Positions 1-19,696 of a stretch of DNA of 64,000 bases are shown piece after piece. Each line of letters begins with the position of its first letter. Positions within the stretch are counted from its first letter, which is position 1. The notes under the pieces are model-generated. The model worked only from the letters and a program-made list of their open reading frames with translations, did not search any database and had not been told where the DNA came from. The stretch lies in NCBI RefSeq assembly GCF_021155765.1, contig NC_060112.1, positions 1,364,001-1,428,000 on the forward strand, read 5' to 3'. This DNA is from Diprion similis (taxonomy: Eukaryota > Arthropoda > Insecta > Hymenoptera > Diprionidae). The position numbers were made by a program, and so were the translations under genes.

Positions 1-706
1 CTCTAAGAATCATATACTCGCTATATAGGTTATGTATGGTAGAGGTACCCTCTATGTACCCTTCATAGTTTATGCTTGACGTCGGTGCACGTACGTCAGT
101 GAGGCTAATTGGCGGTCATTTTGTTAAAATCAGAATTTCTGGTCGATCGGTAATTGTTTTAATGAAATGAACTTTGCAATGTCAAATTGGAAAAAAAAAT
201 ATGGCTGAAATTTAGCATGGAAACAAAATTGAACAAAAAAATACGTGGAAAAGTAATCGATTAACGAAAACCGATGTTTCGATCGGTCTGTAACCTACGT
301 GAGCGTATGTTACCCACATTCAACCCCTGATTAGATTTGAATCGCGGGAGTAGTTCGTGCACACGTAATGGTGGCACTGCGGTACGTCGCTATCACAACA
401 TCGTGGAGTCGAAACCGACGAAAAGTTGATCTTCGATGCCTCAGTCCCTCAACGTTTCATGCACAGAATACCAGCTGTAAAAATTGCCTTAGATTTGACA
501 TTGTGGCAGTTTCGCTCCGGAAAGAACCTAGATAGTCGTACGAAAATAAACGACACATAACTATATAATAGATATATCAAGAAGAGGAGGGCAGAAGTAG
601 CACAAGATACTTTTGAGATCGTTCTCCCTGTCACTCGTCTACTACGTTATACCCCCTACTCACATTTTTTATCTTTAAAAAGAAGAATAACACCAAAAGG
701 TCTTCC
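1..706. other. Upstream flank of YME1L, no gene recognised
   Basis: Non-coding sequence before the YME1L start codon. It probably contains the promoter and 5' UTR of that gene, since the first coding exon begins at 707. I saw no convincing open frame, RNA gene or repeat; the only open frame of 60 codons or more is antisense and resembles no known protein. Confidence 0.4.
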
Positions 707-4207
<3,501 letters not shown>

Positions 4208-4422
4208 TATTAAAGGATAATAGTACACAAAAATATTGTACAGAAATTGAATTTTTATTTCTTTTTTTTCTTCACTCAGCTCCAACGTGCTAGATCTTTA
4301 CTGTATTTTTCATGATTCGTTAGTCATTCACTTACGCTCTGTCAATATCTTTGAGGGAATTTTTGAACTTGTATCATGAACAATTGTTACCGGACTAAGC
4401 AACGTTTCGAGCGTTGTCCGTC

Positions 4423-4428
4423 AATAAA
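4423..4428 (+). terminator. Probable poly(A) signal of YME1L
   Basis: AATAAA about 215 bases after the YME1L stop codon, followed closely by a second near-copy. No other strong signal lies between it and the stop, so it probably ends the YME1L transcript. Confidence 0.5.
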
Positions 4429-7400
4429 CAAATAAACGTATCCTAGAAAGTATGGTATTATATTGTACATAAAATATGTTGAAAACCACATGGATTTGGT
4501 AAATCTATAGAAACCAAGTGGAGCCAAGTTCATTGAGTCTGTTTGAAATGCGCTTTACCTTACTTTTACAGAATGTTATTTTCAGGAAGAGAAGAATTTT
4601 AACCAATATATATTTGTAGTACGTTACCGAAGAAGTAGACAGATAGTAAGCATGAATAATCTTAGAGTTTTTTTACTCGGTGCCAAGCAGCTTTGGCACT
4701 TTCGTGAGATAGTACGTTGTTGTGACGCGTTGAATACAATTTTTTTTTAACTGACAAACTCTTCCTCATAGAATTCAATATTTATAGAATCGGATTTTTT
4801 GATCTGTGAATGAAATTTTTCCATGATATTCCAAAACTTTTCATTACCTTCACGAGTATTCTGAACTTTTGGAAAATAAAAAGGGTTAGGCAGAGAAATG
4901 AAGAGACTCTCGATTTAGAAATTTTTGATATATATATCTAAATTTATTGTTTTATTAAGGTTTATTTTCACTGTTGTTTCATCGCAAAGGATTGATTTGC
5001 TTAAGAATTAAGGAACATATGATCGTCTTTAGGGGAATTTTCGTTTTCTAAAGATAAATGTGTAAAATAATTGTGGTCTGAGCGGGGGGGAGGGTAATTG
5101 TTGAAAGTGCAACTAATTGTTTATTCCAAATATCAATTAAAAGCACACCCTGAATTAAAGAGATATATATTTTCAATCCCTGGCAGACGTACTGCGTGCC
5201 GCAATTATAGGTAGTATACCCTGTCTTCTAATATTGAAACATTTTTCATTATACTTAGAAACAATATAATGTTGTAATCTATGATGACGGACGAGTAAAA
5301 ATTTGCAACTCTTATGAAAAAAAATATACAATTTGTAAATTTAACGAATTAAAATAGTTATTATAAATTTATAAGTAACTAATTGTAGGAGGAATCACAT
5401 TATTATATTTTATAGAATTTGTTGCCCTCACATTTTTTTTATATATTTTTTCTTTTGTTTAGTTTTTTAAATTTAAGTTTCTCCTTTTTTTTTTTTCTTA
5501 TAACTGTATATTTAGTCGAAAATATTAAAAATTACCTCTGGTTAAAGCTAGGTCGTTGAATTAAAATACAGTAATAATAATAATAATAAATCGATTTAAC
5601 TATCGATAGCTAAAAATCGTCAGACACGATGAAAAAGAAGGTACCGGCATTGAGACGTCAATGAATTATTGGCATCATGCTATAATTATTTAAAAAGAAT
5701 AGTAGAAGCTAAAAATACTTGCTTCAGAAGAATTAAACGTAATAACGAGAATATGACAGAATAAAAACCTACAACTTGAAAAGAAAAAAAATTCAGTCCT
5801 ATTAAATAATTTGTACATATATAATGATCGATCACTTCTTTATAATAATAATATTCTCAATTCAGCTAAATTCAATTTTTAAATTTTAGAAGCATGATGA
5901 GAGAATTGAAATATACATAGCTTCCGAGACTTTAGCAAGAAAAAATATTTAATTCAAAATATGAAAATAAGAAAGTAAAAAGATGAAGAAGCGTGCTGAT
6001 TAGATTCTCGCTCTTGACCATCAATTGAGTTCAAATCTAGTGTCACACGTGCACTCGATAATGACGATGAAAGTTCAACAATTAACATTTGTAAAGAAGC
6101 AGTTAAACTTTCACTCGTTTTATTTTTAAAGTGATTTTTAAATCGTTTCACGCATTTTGTTGAGTTATAATATTTACTAAACAATTTTTCTTTGGATTAT
6201 GTAAATCCAAACATTTCAATACATCATCCTTCGCATTTTATGCGTACAAGACGTTTACCTAGTTTCATCATCTTTTCACTTGTTAGCTATATATCTCGAT
6301 TCAATTTGTTTTATTTTCTTTCAATTTTAATTTTAATTTTTATTTCTATCGCTAGTAACATTAAGGTATGTTTCATAGTACGGTTTGATACATTCAACTC
6401 TGCTCAATTCATTCAAACGGAAGAAACAACCAAACAAAAATAGCTGCTTTGCTTGTTCAATCTATCAGATTAATTCTATTGTAAACAATATTTATGAAGC
6501 GTTTCTTCCGCGGTTGTGTTTTAACAATTATTATGTTGATGATAGGTAATGGAGGGGAGTTTGTATCTCGCAACAATTATATATTTGCGATCTAGATTAC
6601 TGGAGAAAATGAAATATATGACAACGCAGTTGTACAGTTACGAATATCCTGGAAAATTATCCTTGAATTATCTACAATGTGATACATGATACTTCGTGTA
6701 TGTGTGTGTTTCAGTATGTGCATTTGCGTGTGCAGAGAGATAAACAGCGTGCTCGAACTGAAAGAAAGAGAACGTAAACCAGAAAGCAAGATCTGATAAT
6801 TATGTCTAGCATAATTGTTTTCAAGTCTCACACGGGTGTTTACCAAAACAGAGTATCGATGCCTTTTACGAAATTATATATTCAGCACTTTGTGCTTAAC
6901 ATGTACATGTGTGCTAATGATTGCTGCAATCTTCATTATTATTGGATCCAAAGGCGATGCGAAACATTTTGAAAAAAGAACTGCTCTAAATCCTACTTTC
7001 AAATCGTTCCACTTTGAATTTCAAAGATGTGCAATATTAATCTCAACTAACTAATAAATTTTCTCAACGAAACATAATAGCGACATGAGGAGTAACAATA
7101 ACGAATGAACTTTTAATAATCATTGAAATACTGATTTCTTACCAAAAATGGTTTTTTTTTTTTTACTAACTCAAATCGATTCATTCTCATGTTCACATTA
7201 ACAAAGAGAGAGTAGATATCATTATCGAAAGCATGTCATAAATACATTTCCTGTACCTTGATGGTTTAATTATTTTATGCAATATTCTATGACCATAATA
7301 ACAATATATTAATGCCTGAGGTTGACAATTATTTGTAAAAGATTTTCACTTCTACAATTTTTTAGTACCACGTGGACAAATATTGGTCTAGAAAATGGAT

Positions 7401-9534
7401 CATCGTTGTCGTTTTAACGTTATTGCGACTGATACAAACCACTATTGCGACCATGTAAACAAAATATGCAAGTAAACGCACGTACATACATTCGTTAATT
7501 ATTCTTCGTAACAACCGTAATTGATCCCAATAGTCATATAATTTCTCACTATCTCAAAGATACGCTTTCTTCAATGGATATTCATTTTCAAAACTATATC
7601 CAGCACCATTCCTTGTTAATTTAATACTTTGCATCTTTTAAAGATAAATTTTACAGGGTTTTCGAGTATAATGGAAACGAAAGATCTCTCCGTCCTCTAT
7701 TTGTATATTTTATAATTTAAGTGAGATTAAAATTGATTGAAAAATTTCTAGTCCCTGAAAGCAAAAGGTTTATTTAGTTCATCAGATGAAGTAAAATGAA
7801 AATTTAAACCCTGGAATATTACTTGGTATATTTTTTAGGGTTGTGATACAGGAAGAAAAACTCAGTATCTACTATTATCTACAATTTTCAATTAGAATAA
7901 CTGGTACTACCGACATTCGATGTCAAGCTCAGACTACACAGTGGGTCCCCTATTTCCCTAAAAGTACCCTGGTTTGTTTCCTTCCTCTATAAGCTCTCTA
8001 AAACTGAAAGTTTCCCCTAAATGTATCCTAAAGCAGTCAATTTCACCTTAAAACTCCCCTATTCACATCAGTCCATTTTTTTTCTTATGCTAAAATTGAC
8101 TGAAAAAATCAATTTGATGTTTGAGAACAGTGTTCATACTTCTGACTTAACATAGTAACAAAAAAAAAAAAAAAAAAAAAAAAAACACCGAATCTCAAAA
8201 CTCTCTTATATTTCAAAAGCCCACAATTTGTACAGCTTAATTGAGGTCGTTATCCACGGAATACAATTCCAAATTAATTTATTCCTACATTTAGTTAGAA
8301 ATATAAACATTGTTCTCAAGCATTAAGTTGATATTTTCACTCTATTTTAGTGTATAAAAAAAAATTTAAAAAACATTGAAAGTTTCAATGTATTTTACAT
8401 TCAAAATCCCCCTCTCGTACGTTTTCAGTATTATCCGGAAAATTTTAATACATACAGGGGATTTTTTTAGTATGAACATATTTTTGGAGTGCCATCGAAA
8501 AATTTCCACAACGACCAAAATAACGGACACCCTAGTGTGCGTCTAATTTTGCTCTATTATGTCAGTATTATGAAAAAAGTATTGGAACCCTAATACCCCC
8601 TTATTTTCACAAAGCTTTCCCCTGTTTTCCCTAAAATTACCTGGCTTGAGCACTGTGAAACCTGCAAACCTCTTGAATTATAGTACATTAACTTTTGTAC
8701 TACTCTGTGGGCAGTTAATATCTCGTCTGAATACAAACTATGTAAATTAATTATTTATGAAAATTGCGTTAAACGATCCGTTATAACGGCATTCACATTT
8801 TTATTGCTATGCACTCTTCCTACTATCTGGAAAATAAGAATAGTTTCATGCTACGGAATGAAATAAAATAACTATTCGCTCTTTATTTTTCCTTTTAGTT
8901 TTTACTCTTGTCGTGTGATTTTTTGGTTCTGTTTACTACGTATACAGTACCAAACGTTTGGCTAAAAGATAAAAATTATCGGATTGCTATGGTATATTCA
9001 TAGTTGGATAATATGAACTATTCTCGACAGTTATTAGTATATCACTATATTAGGCAGTGCTTATTAAGACACAAAATTGTGACGATTCCAGGTCTACATA
9101 AAACTTTGTATGTATATTACTTTGTCTAAGCACTCTGCAGGCTCTAAAATTTCTGACCATTCTATTTCACTTCCAGAAATATGAACGAAAAAAAAAAGTA
9201 AATATTTCTTCAGCCTCGAGCTGTGTAAATTGATTGTGATTTATAGTTGTATGTACAAATAATTGATTCCATCGAATATCTTATAAATTATGCAATTCTA
9301 TTGCTACTTGTGAACTTGGAATGTTCCAAAAATGAAACAATATTTTATATTCTAGATTGTGTGTGTGTATACGACGGTTGAATTTGCTAATTGAAATTTC
9401 GAGTTGACGGCATCTTCGTACTTCCATTATACTCGTGAGATCTTTGCACCTATTTTTATGTAAATATATGCACGCATTCGCAAATATTAAGAAACATACT
9501 TAATATTCAGATAACACTTGACGATTTATTCGCT
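4429..9534. other. Convergent intergenic spacer between YME1L and RFX
   Basis: About 5.1 kb of AT-rich DNA between two converging genes, the right part probably the RFX 3' UTR. Open frames here are short and show no recognisable protein. It contains the poly(A) run and inverted-repeat element listed separately near 7.9-8.7 kb, and simple TA- and AAT-rich patches. I see no RNA gene. Confidence 0.5.
7925..8660. mobile_element. Degenerate inverted-repeat element (MITE-like)
   Basis: Two inner arms, roughly 8085-8160 and 8275-8365, are imperfect reverse complements (for example TTTGAGAACAGTGTTCATA against its diverged complement). Near the outer edges, at about 7940-7980 and 8620-8650, the motif TTTCCCTAAAAGTACC occurs in similar form but in direct orientation. 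The centre holds a 27-base poly(A) run at about 8160-8186. The ends are not well defined and there is no coding sequence; probably an old non-autonomous transposon. Confidence 0.4.
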
Positions 9535-12500
9535 TCAGTGGTTTGTCTCTGATACATCGTTGAAGAGGGGTGCCAACGAGTCGACGTCTTGCAGGCCGTC
9601 GAAATTACCCAACGGATCTAGGCTGTCAGTTTCACCTTCGTTATCAGCAAGAAAGCTACTTTCTAACAGGTCTGTAACGTTGCGACAAACGTTATTTGAC
9701 GAAGAATCAGAATTCACCGTTTCCCCATGAAGCTGCAACGAATTTAGGTTTAGACTCGAAAGCATTGGTTCGCTTGACTCTGTGTATACTTCCTTCAATT
9801 CGATGGGATGCAACGGTGTTGAGGGGTACGATTTTGATCCACTGGTAATTTCGTCAGCGTAAGGAGAAGCGTACGACAGAGCCATAGGCAATGGAGTGTT
9901 AGGATAAGATCGAGATTGCATCATTCGCTGCAAAGTAGAAGATTCCGACGAGTCCAAAGCTGTTTCCGATTCCAATATATCCCCAACATTGAGGTTTAAA
10001 TGCGTACTCGGTAAACTATTCAGGATTAGGCTATTTGACACTATTGGCTCATCACTGGTGTTATGCTCAGGCAAAATTTCTAGGCTCTGAGAGCTCTGGC
10101 TATCCAAAATGTTGAAAATGTTTGTCAAATTTTCATTGCTTATATCCTTGTCGCCTATTATGAAGTTGTCGTCATTCGGCATGATGTTTCCATCTGCGTC
10201 ATTAAGCAAAAAGCTACCGCCATCTATGTGGCCGATAGGACCAAAGTCATTGAATTCACTGGGAACGGGAGTAGGAGCCACAGAGCTGCTTGTGGAAGGA
10301 TTGAAACTATGACTTTGGAAACATATCGGATAGTGTTGGGATGATAACGGAGACATGAGTGTGGGGTTGACCATCCTTCGCAGAGGAACGGATTGCGACC
10401 TGTAAAACAATTGCTCTGTTGTAAAGTTCTTTTCGTCGTGAAAGAGCTCACTTATCTCTTGGTCAGGTGCCTTGGTGGTTTTTTGATACGAATTCTTTAT
10501 TTCTTGCAGGTTTTCCTGGCTCGGATAATTGATTAGCAATTGTTTTTGAGGCGTAAAATCGGTCGGCAAAATGCTAGAAGACGCTGGTCTCTGCGGCTCG
10601 TCTACTTTAGCAAGGATGCTCAGAGTGTTGGCGGCCGTTTGCAGGTCACTCAGTTTACTGCCACTCGGGGGTGACTGAGAGGCTGATATGGGCCTGGTTA
10701 CTTCCGTAGGCACGACAAATGTGTCGTTTCTGTTCGTGTAAGGCGTGCTGCAGGACATCGATCTAGAGAACGATTTTTGGGAGGTACGGGATCTGGAGAC
10801 ACTCGACTGAACGTTACTCCGCGAACGAGGAACGGGCGTGTTTCTAGGAGAGACGAACGGACTTCCGTTGGCGGAGTTGGGCTTGGAGGCGCGTCCGTTG
10901 ATCGGGGATAAGGGACCAGGGGAAATTGGGGTGAAGTTGAATATCCTGCGGCGTGTGTTCGGACTTTGAGGGACGGTCGAAACCTGGCTACTGTGATCTT
11001 GGAAGTGTTCCACCACGTTCGTTTCAAAACTTACTCGACGCCTGGTGCCCGATTGGCTTGGATAGTTGAGGAGCGAAGACAATATTGCATTGGATTTAGA
11101 AGCGATGCCAGTTTTTTCCGACACCAAGTTTATTCCTGGACTGAGAGCGGTGATGGGATCTTCCGCTGCTGGATGCCCAGTTGCGTTAACTTTCAAATTT
11201 TGCTGGAGGATTAATCGTAACTGGGAAACTTTGTCAGATCTTGATACAAGATCGACATCCGTCGATAAGCTGTTTACCTCCGTGTCAGAGCTGGAGGAGC
11301 TACTCTGTTGAAAATACTGTAAAAGCTCTTCTTCCTGCTCTTGAGAGTTATTTCCTCCGTTTAAATAGTCGTCTAGAGCATCGGAGTCGAGGGTGCAGGT
11401 TTTGCTGGTTTTATTCAAAGTTTTAGAACTCTCTTGTAATTGCTGAGCCTGTTTGTTAACTCTTGTTGAGACGTTAGTTGTATCGGAGACATTCTGGCAG
11501 CCGTTCAGCTTGGCGCAATTGTTAGACCGATTAGAAGATTGGATATCACAGTTTTGCTCAGGCTGATTAAAAGCCTGTATCACTTTGAATTTTGTCAATT
11601 TCACGCTGTTTGTAGACACCGCGGATTTCCTACTACCAGTCCTCTGAATCGATGCAAGTCTTGGCAGCTGGTTGTCATTCGCCGTTTGTACGTTATCCGG
11701 TGAGTTTAATAATTTTGGTTGCTTTTCTACAACTGATTCAGATTTGATAGATCCTACGTTCAAATTGGCACGCTTCCGAGGATTTCTTATTTTAGGATCC
11801 TTTGACGATATTGCTGTACTAGTAGCAACCGCCTTTGCCTCATTGTTACGAGACGCAACTTCGCTCGTTTTTACCACTATATTATCACAGTTAGATTGCA
11901 GGGAGATGCTGTTGCACGCGTAGTTGTTGCTAGATGATTTAAGAACCTTTTTGTGCCGACTCGTCGTTACAACAGATAAATTACACTTGGTTGGTATGGT
12001 TCGTACCGCTAACGGACCTCCTCCTGTACCTTGTAATGACTGACTCGCTTTACTCTTCTTGCCGCTCTTTCCCCCTGCTCCCTTAATATCTACAGTCTTC
12101 TCTTTGTTCTGGTTCTGAAATTCAGTCGAAAATTATTTTTACTATCGACAAAACACTTGCGCTCAACTTATACATGTCAACATTTGGGTTCATTTCTTGC
12201 ATTATTTAAGCCGGCAAATTCATGGATAGTGTCATCATCAGTTCACATTACCTGCGTAATTGCGTCATGATTACGATGTTTTTGCTCCCTTATATGCTCA
12301 CGAAGTTGCAATTTCCGTTGTAGCTGCAACTGTGCTTCCCTAAGTTTTCCCGGTTTGTCACTGCTCAATATTGTTGGTGACGGTGACGGAGCTTCTGTCA
12401 AATTGAAACGAATTTGCATTAATTTGTAAAATTGGGATTTCTGTTGCTTCTTGCTTCACATGTGTTTCAGAAAAACGAACACTATTCAAGATACCTAAAA

Positions 12501-14394
12501 TATGTCCGTATCGCTAGATAGTTCTAGACTAACCTTTGTTACCTACAGGCTGGGGATCAGGGGCAGCACACAAAATGCATACTGCGGCGAGTGACCGTGT
12601 GTCTACGCAAAGATTGTTCACCAGATGCCGAGCTAAAGCACTCAGCGAAGGGAACTTCGAGCCAAGTAAACTCTCCGCCCATTCCCTTATCAGCGTTGAA
12701 GCAGCACCCAGCATCTCTTCGGTGATCTCATCTTCCTCCTCGAGCTAAGTGAGAAACAGGAGTGATGTTAGTGAATTTTGAAGAATGGAGAACTGAATAC
12801 ATATGAGATTACGCTTTTTGTAATGCTATACTTTCTTTTTTTTTTTTTCCCCCTAAGAAGTAATGCATTATCCAAATCTGTGTATATATATTATATAGCT
12901 AATTCACCGGCTGTTCTCCGGTTATAGGAGGCAGCATCGGCGGATCCAGTTTAATCTTCTTCCTCATTCCTGCGTAACAGTAACGAGAGTTACCACGTGT
13001 TCCGAGGCGCCGTGGCCTGACTCGGGGGTAAACTTGTTTCATGACTTTTCCAAAGTCAGCGGTAGATAAAGGCTTCATAGAATTCTTTATGCAGAACATG
13101 CTAAAATAACAGGTAGTGCGGATCAGTTTATTACAGCTTATTCTTCGCAATTACCAGTCGTCCTTTGAACAAAAATTAGGGCTTAACTGCACTCCAAAAA
13201 ATATTCAACTAGGGACCCACTTGTACTCGTCGTAAACTTCTTGCTTGGGTAAAGAGACATCTGGGTCTTCTTCAAGATGAGTTTTTATCCACATTATGGT
13301 CTGGTGAATTTCATAACGGTTTCCTAGTGGATTTAAAGGCTGCCTCAAAGGATCCACATTCTCGCCAGACTTGGTCAATGAAGCAGGTAGTTTCAAGTAC
13401 AACAGGAGTTTTTCCTCTATCCGCAATTGTTCTACTTGTAAGTAAATTCCTTGTACTCTACATTTCGAGTCGTCGCTGTTGGATAGATAAATAAAACTAT
13501 GAGTACACAAGATGAGGAGTAAGTTTTTTTCTGACACATGCAACACAACAAATAATTTTCTAATGCACATGTGCGTGCGTGTGTGTATGTGTACACACAT
13601 ACCTATCCATACATGAATGAATACTGTACATAATTGTATTTATAAATTTGCTTCATGAATTGCCATTGATTTTTTTCCAAAGTAAAAGTTAGTTAAAAAA
13701 GCAAATAACATTGATTGAAAATATTACAGGAATGCATTTCTCGGCCCAAAATATTGATAAGTGATATGAAAATCGTCTGTAAGGGAAGAACGTAATGACA
13801 GAGGGCGATGATGAGTTATTCAATTGAGTAAATAATTCGGTGTAATAAATCGAAATTTGTCAAAGAATCGGGATTCAGGTGAACAAAAAATGGAAATAAC
13901 GATTGATCGATACAGCGAGAATATGCTGGAAATTGTATAAGCATACATACACCGGCACACCGTGTTGATAAAAATTACGGAACGTATAAGTAATACCGGC
14001 ATAGGCGGGGAGTGGATGGAGAGAAATATTTGAAATGTTCGAATGAAACTGACCTGATGGCATCTTCTAGCATTTGTTTAATTTTATCATGTTTATCGAT
14101 GGGACTGTGGGCGATGCTTGTCATTTTCCCGGCGAGAATATCTTTGACGAGTTCACCGGCTTGATGAGGACCATTGTTAACGCATGCGGAGGAGGCATTG
14201 TTGTAGCTGAATATTCTGTTCTGTTGAGAGCCACTACTGTCACCGATCGGCGGCTGCCCCCCATTGTCACTGTAAACGTCAGGTCTTTCTCGTTTTATTT
14301 TCTTACTGCCGATCAAGCTATCATCTACTATATTTACAGATTTCGAGCTTTTTAATGCCGGCTGTTGTACTTGACCATGGCTATCAACGTTCAT
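9535..14394 (-). CDS. RFX7: RFX-family transcription factor (RFX5/RFX7 type)
   Basis: Winged-helix DNA-binding protein of the RFX family. Coding exons in transcript order: 14394-14054, 13475-13221, 13100-12908, 12744-12543, 12394-12252, 12114-9535; total 1237 aa, near the size of RFX7. The RFX domain spans about residues 165-248, split over exons 2 and 3: IMWIKTHLEEDPDVSLPKQE, then PLSTADFGKVM...RRLGTRGNSRYCYAG. The preceding helical segment (LRIEEKLLLYLKLP) is typical of RFX5/RFX7, and I do not recognise the dimerisation region of RFX1-4. The remaining ~900 residues are Ser/Asn/Gln-rich and probably disordered; the 860-codon last exon holds most of them. Exon 2 is best ended at the GTGGGT donor, which restores the family spacing. 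The gene points away from DDX23. The symbol is by family; RFX5 cannot be fully excluded. Confidence 0.9.
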
Positions 14395-15176
14395 TGTTCC
14401 TTACGCGGTAATATATACAATTTGATCACCTCTCGTTAACCGAGAATGCCCTACCATTTTGTCACAGTCAGCTGCGATTTACTGCTAACTTTAACCCGTG
14501 ATCGTTGCTTCCTCCACCCGAGAGGAGACTCGCCTCTAGATAACCGGCCATTCTCACTTAGCGCTCTATGCAACGTTTTATGCTCTATGGATATATTTTG
14601 AGAGGTAAGTCCTCGGCCTTGGAGCATACACTGGGTGCGTTCCGATATTGACTCCCGTGCTGGCAACAATCTTTTATCTCTTTCGCACTCCCTAGTTAGT
14701 GAATAGCTCTGCCTCTGTTCTAGGGAATTTTTGGCGCTGCCAGCTAATTTCGGAACGCACCGACTACTCTAAGGGCTCTAAGGGTATATCGCGTTCATCT
14801 TCTTTCTACGATTATTTATTCTGTGCTCCAGGACGTCGAGTAAACCGAGTAAACGTTGTTTTATTTATTCATTGATTAGGTTAAATATCTGCTTTACAAT
14901 TTCACGATGAAATAAAGAAAGTTGTTTCATGTGCGATAACTGTCTCTGATCATTCCAACCCAAGGAACAAGGTATTTCTTTCATACTTTCTTCACGATTC
15001 AAAGTACAATTAATGTGTATCTGCGCACCTAAGCGGCAATGGTGACAGTAGACAGGTTATGAACAGTTTTCTTCTCTCCACTTGTTCACCAAATTGACGT
15101 ATAAAACAATCTGGGCCAATAATAATATTGTCTTAGTTATTGCCTTTGAACATTCTTTTAGGGTGAGTTCTCTGCC
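14395..15176. promoter_or_regulatory. Divergent promoter region between RFX and DDX23
   Basis: A 782-base spacer between the start codons of two divergent genes, so it must hold both 5' UTRs and both promoters or one shared bidirectional promoter. An AG acceptor at about 15160, just before the DDX23 start, hints at an upstream non-coding exon for that gene. I see no clear TATA box. Confidence 0.5.
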
Positions 15177-18417
<3,241 letters not shown>

Positions 18418-19696
18418 ATGTATTGCTTTTTGTTCTTTAATGTTTACTATTCGATTCAATCTTTTTCATATAATTGAGTCCGTCAATAATATTTTACAAT
18501 AAACCTTGTTTCATGTGAATATTTTCAATAGATATAATGTATGTGATATATATGTAGATATTTCACTGTATTCGTTTGAAGTTACATTGGTTCATGAACT
18601 AGTTTCCACGGGTGATGTTCCGTACTTCTACAGGGATTTATTTAATCATTAAACAATCAACATCTAAAGCTGCAGCCAACCGATATTTGCCGGCTTTTTA
18701 CAAAGACATTCCAGCAGTTCCAGCGTTGGACTGCCTATCCACGAAAAAATGATCAAACACGTTTGAATTTTTCCGCGCATCAGCCGCCATCAATTTAATG
18801 GCTTGAGAACTAATCATATATGTAATACTGAACTAATAATGATATACGTGTACAGAAGACCGTGCGTGAAACAGATGAAAGTTACCGACCACAATACTGC
18901 TACACACATAGGTTGAAACCACTTTTTAAATTTCTTTCTGTGAAGGTGGATCGGGTAGGTAATGGACAATTTTCAACCGATCAACTGACTGCATCCGACG
19001 GACAAGCGTCCTTGAACAAAAACTTAAATTCGATGAATTTCTCATTCTATATTTATCTCCTGAAAATCTCTAAAGCGCTAAACCCCAATCCCTCCACCCG
19101 ATATGCTGCAATGTCAAACATAGTATATGCATCCTTTGATCGTTACAAATGCAGAATAAAATTAAAGTTCCTGAACGATCGTAATTCTGTAAAAAAAAAA
19201 ATATATATTTAAGAAATTATTGCCACAAAGCCAACGGCCTGTTTTTCTATGGTATATTCTTTTTTTGGCGTACATACGTTCACGTGAATTGAATTGTAGT
19301 ACATAGATATAACCTGACTATGATCACGTAGCCTTCAGGAAAATTACTCGAGGGGCGAGGAGGGACCAAAACGTCCTAAATATAAACTGTAAGGACGGAA
19401 AATATTGTTGATCGTGACAATCGTGAAAGGTGCATTTTGGAGGGGGAAGGCTTTTCGTTATACCCCGCCTGCGCGGTGCGCTACCAAGTACCAAGAATTT
19501 CGATATACATTATAGGAGAGTGCAGAGGATTCGGCGGTAGTTGGTTAGCCATTCATTTGATGGTCTAGAGCCGACTCAACAGTTCCGCGACATCCGGACG
19601 AAGATACAGATATATAATCCCAGCACCAACACTTGTGCCACCAGCCACAGAAAATCCTACATCCTTGGGTGGGGTATAAAGGCATAACACGTAACA
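18418..19696. other. Spacer between DDX23 and P5CDH
   Basis: The DDX23 3' UTR is followed by the P5CDH promoter and 5' UTR. A poly(A) signal AATAAA sits at 18498-18503. A short antisense frame near 19560-19690 reads like a hydrophobic segment but has no start codon or context and is not called. No repeats stand out. Confidence 0.45.
18498..18503 (+). terminator. Probable poly(A) signal of DDX23
   Basis: AATAAA 80 bases after the DDX23 stop codon, the first such signal downstream. Confidence 0.55.

Noticed and set aside
18610-18755. Open plus-strand frame after DDX23 (KAAANRYLPAFYKDIPAVPA)
   Set aside because: Protein-like by eye, but it lies just past the DDX23 poly(A) signal with no start codon or convincing acceptor and no recognised family.
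19675-19680. TATAAA just upstream of the P5CDH ATG
   Set aside because: It is only ~17 bases from the start codon, so a transcript placed ~30 bases downstream would begin after the ATG.
19558-19690. Antisense open frame with a hydrophobic stretch (GFSVAGGTSVGAGIIYLYL) overlapping the P5CDH 5' UTR
   Set aside because: Only ~45 codons, no ATG in frame, no splice acceptor that makes sense and no family match; it lies just upstream of a well-supported start codon on the other strand.
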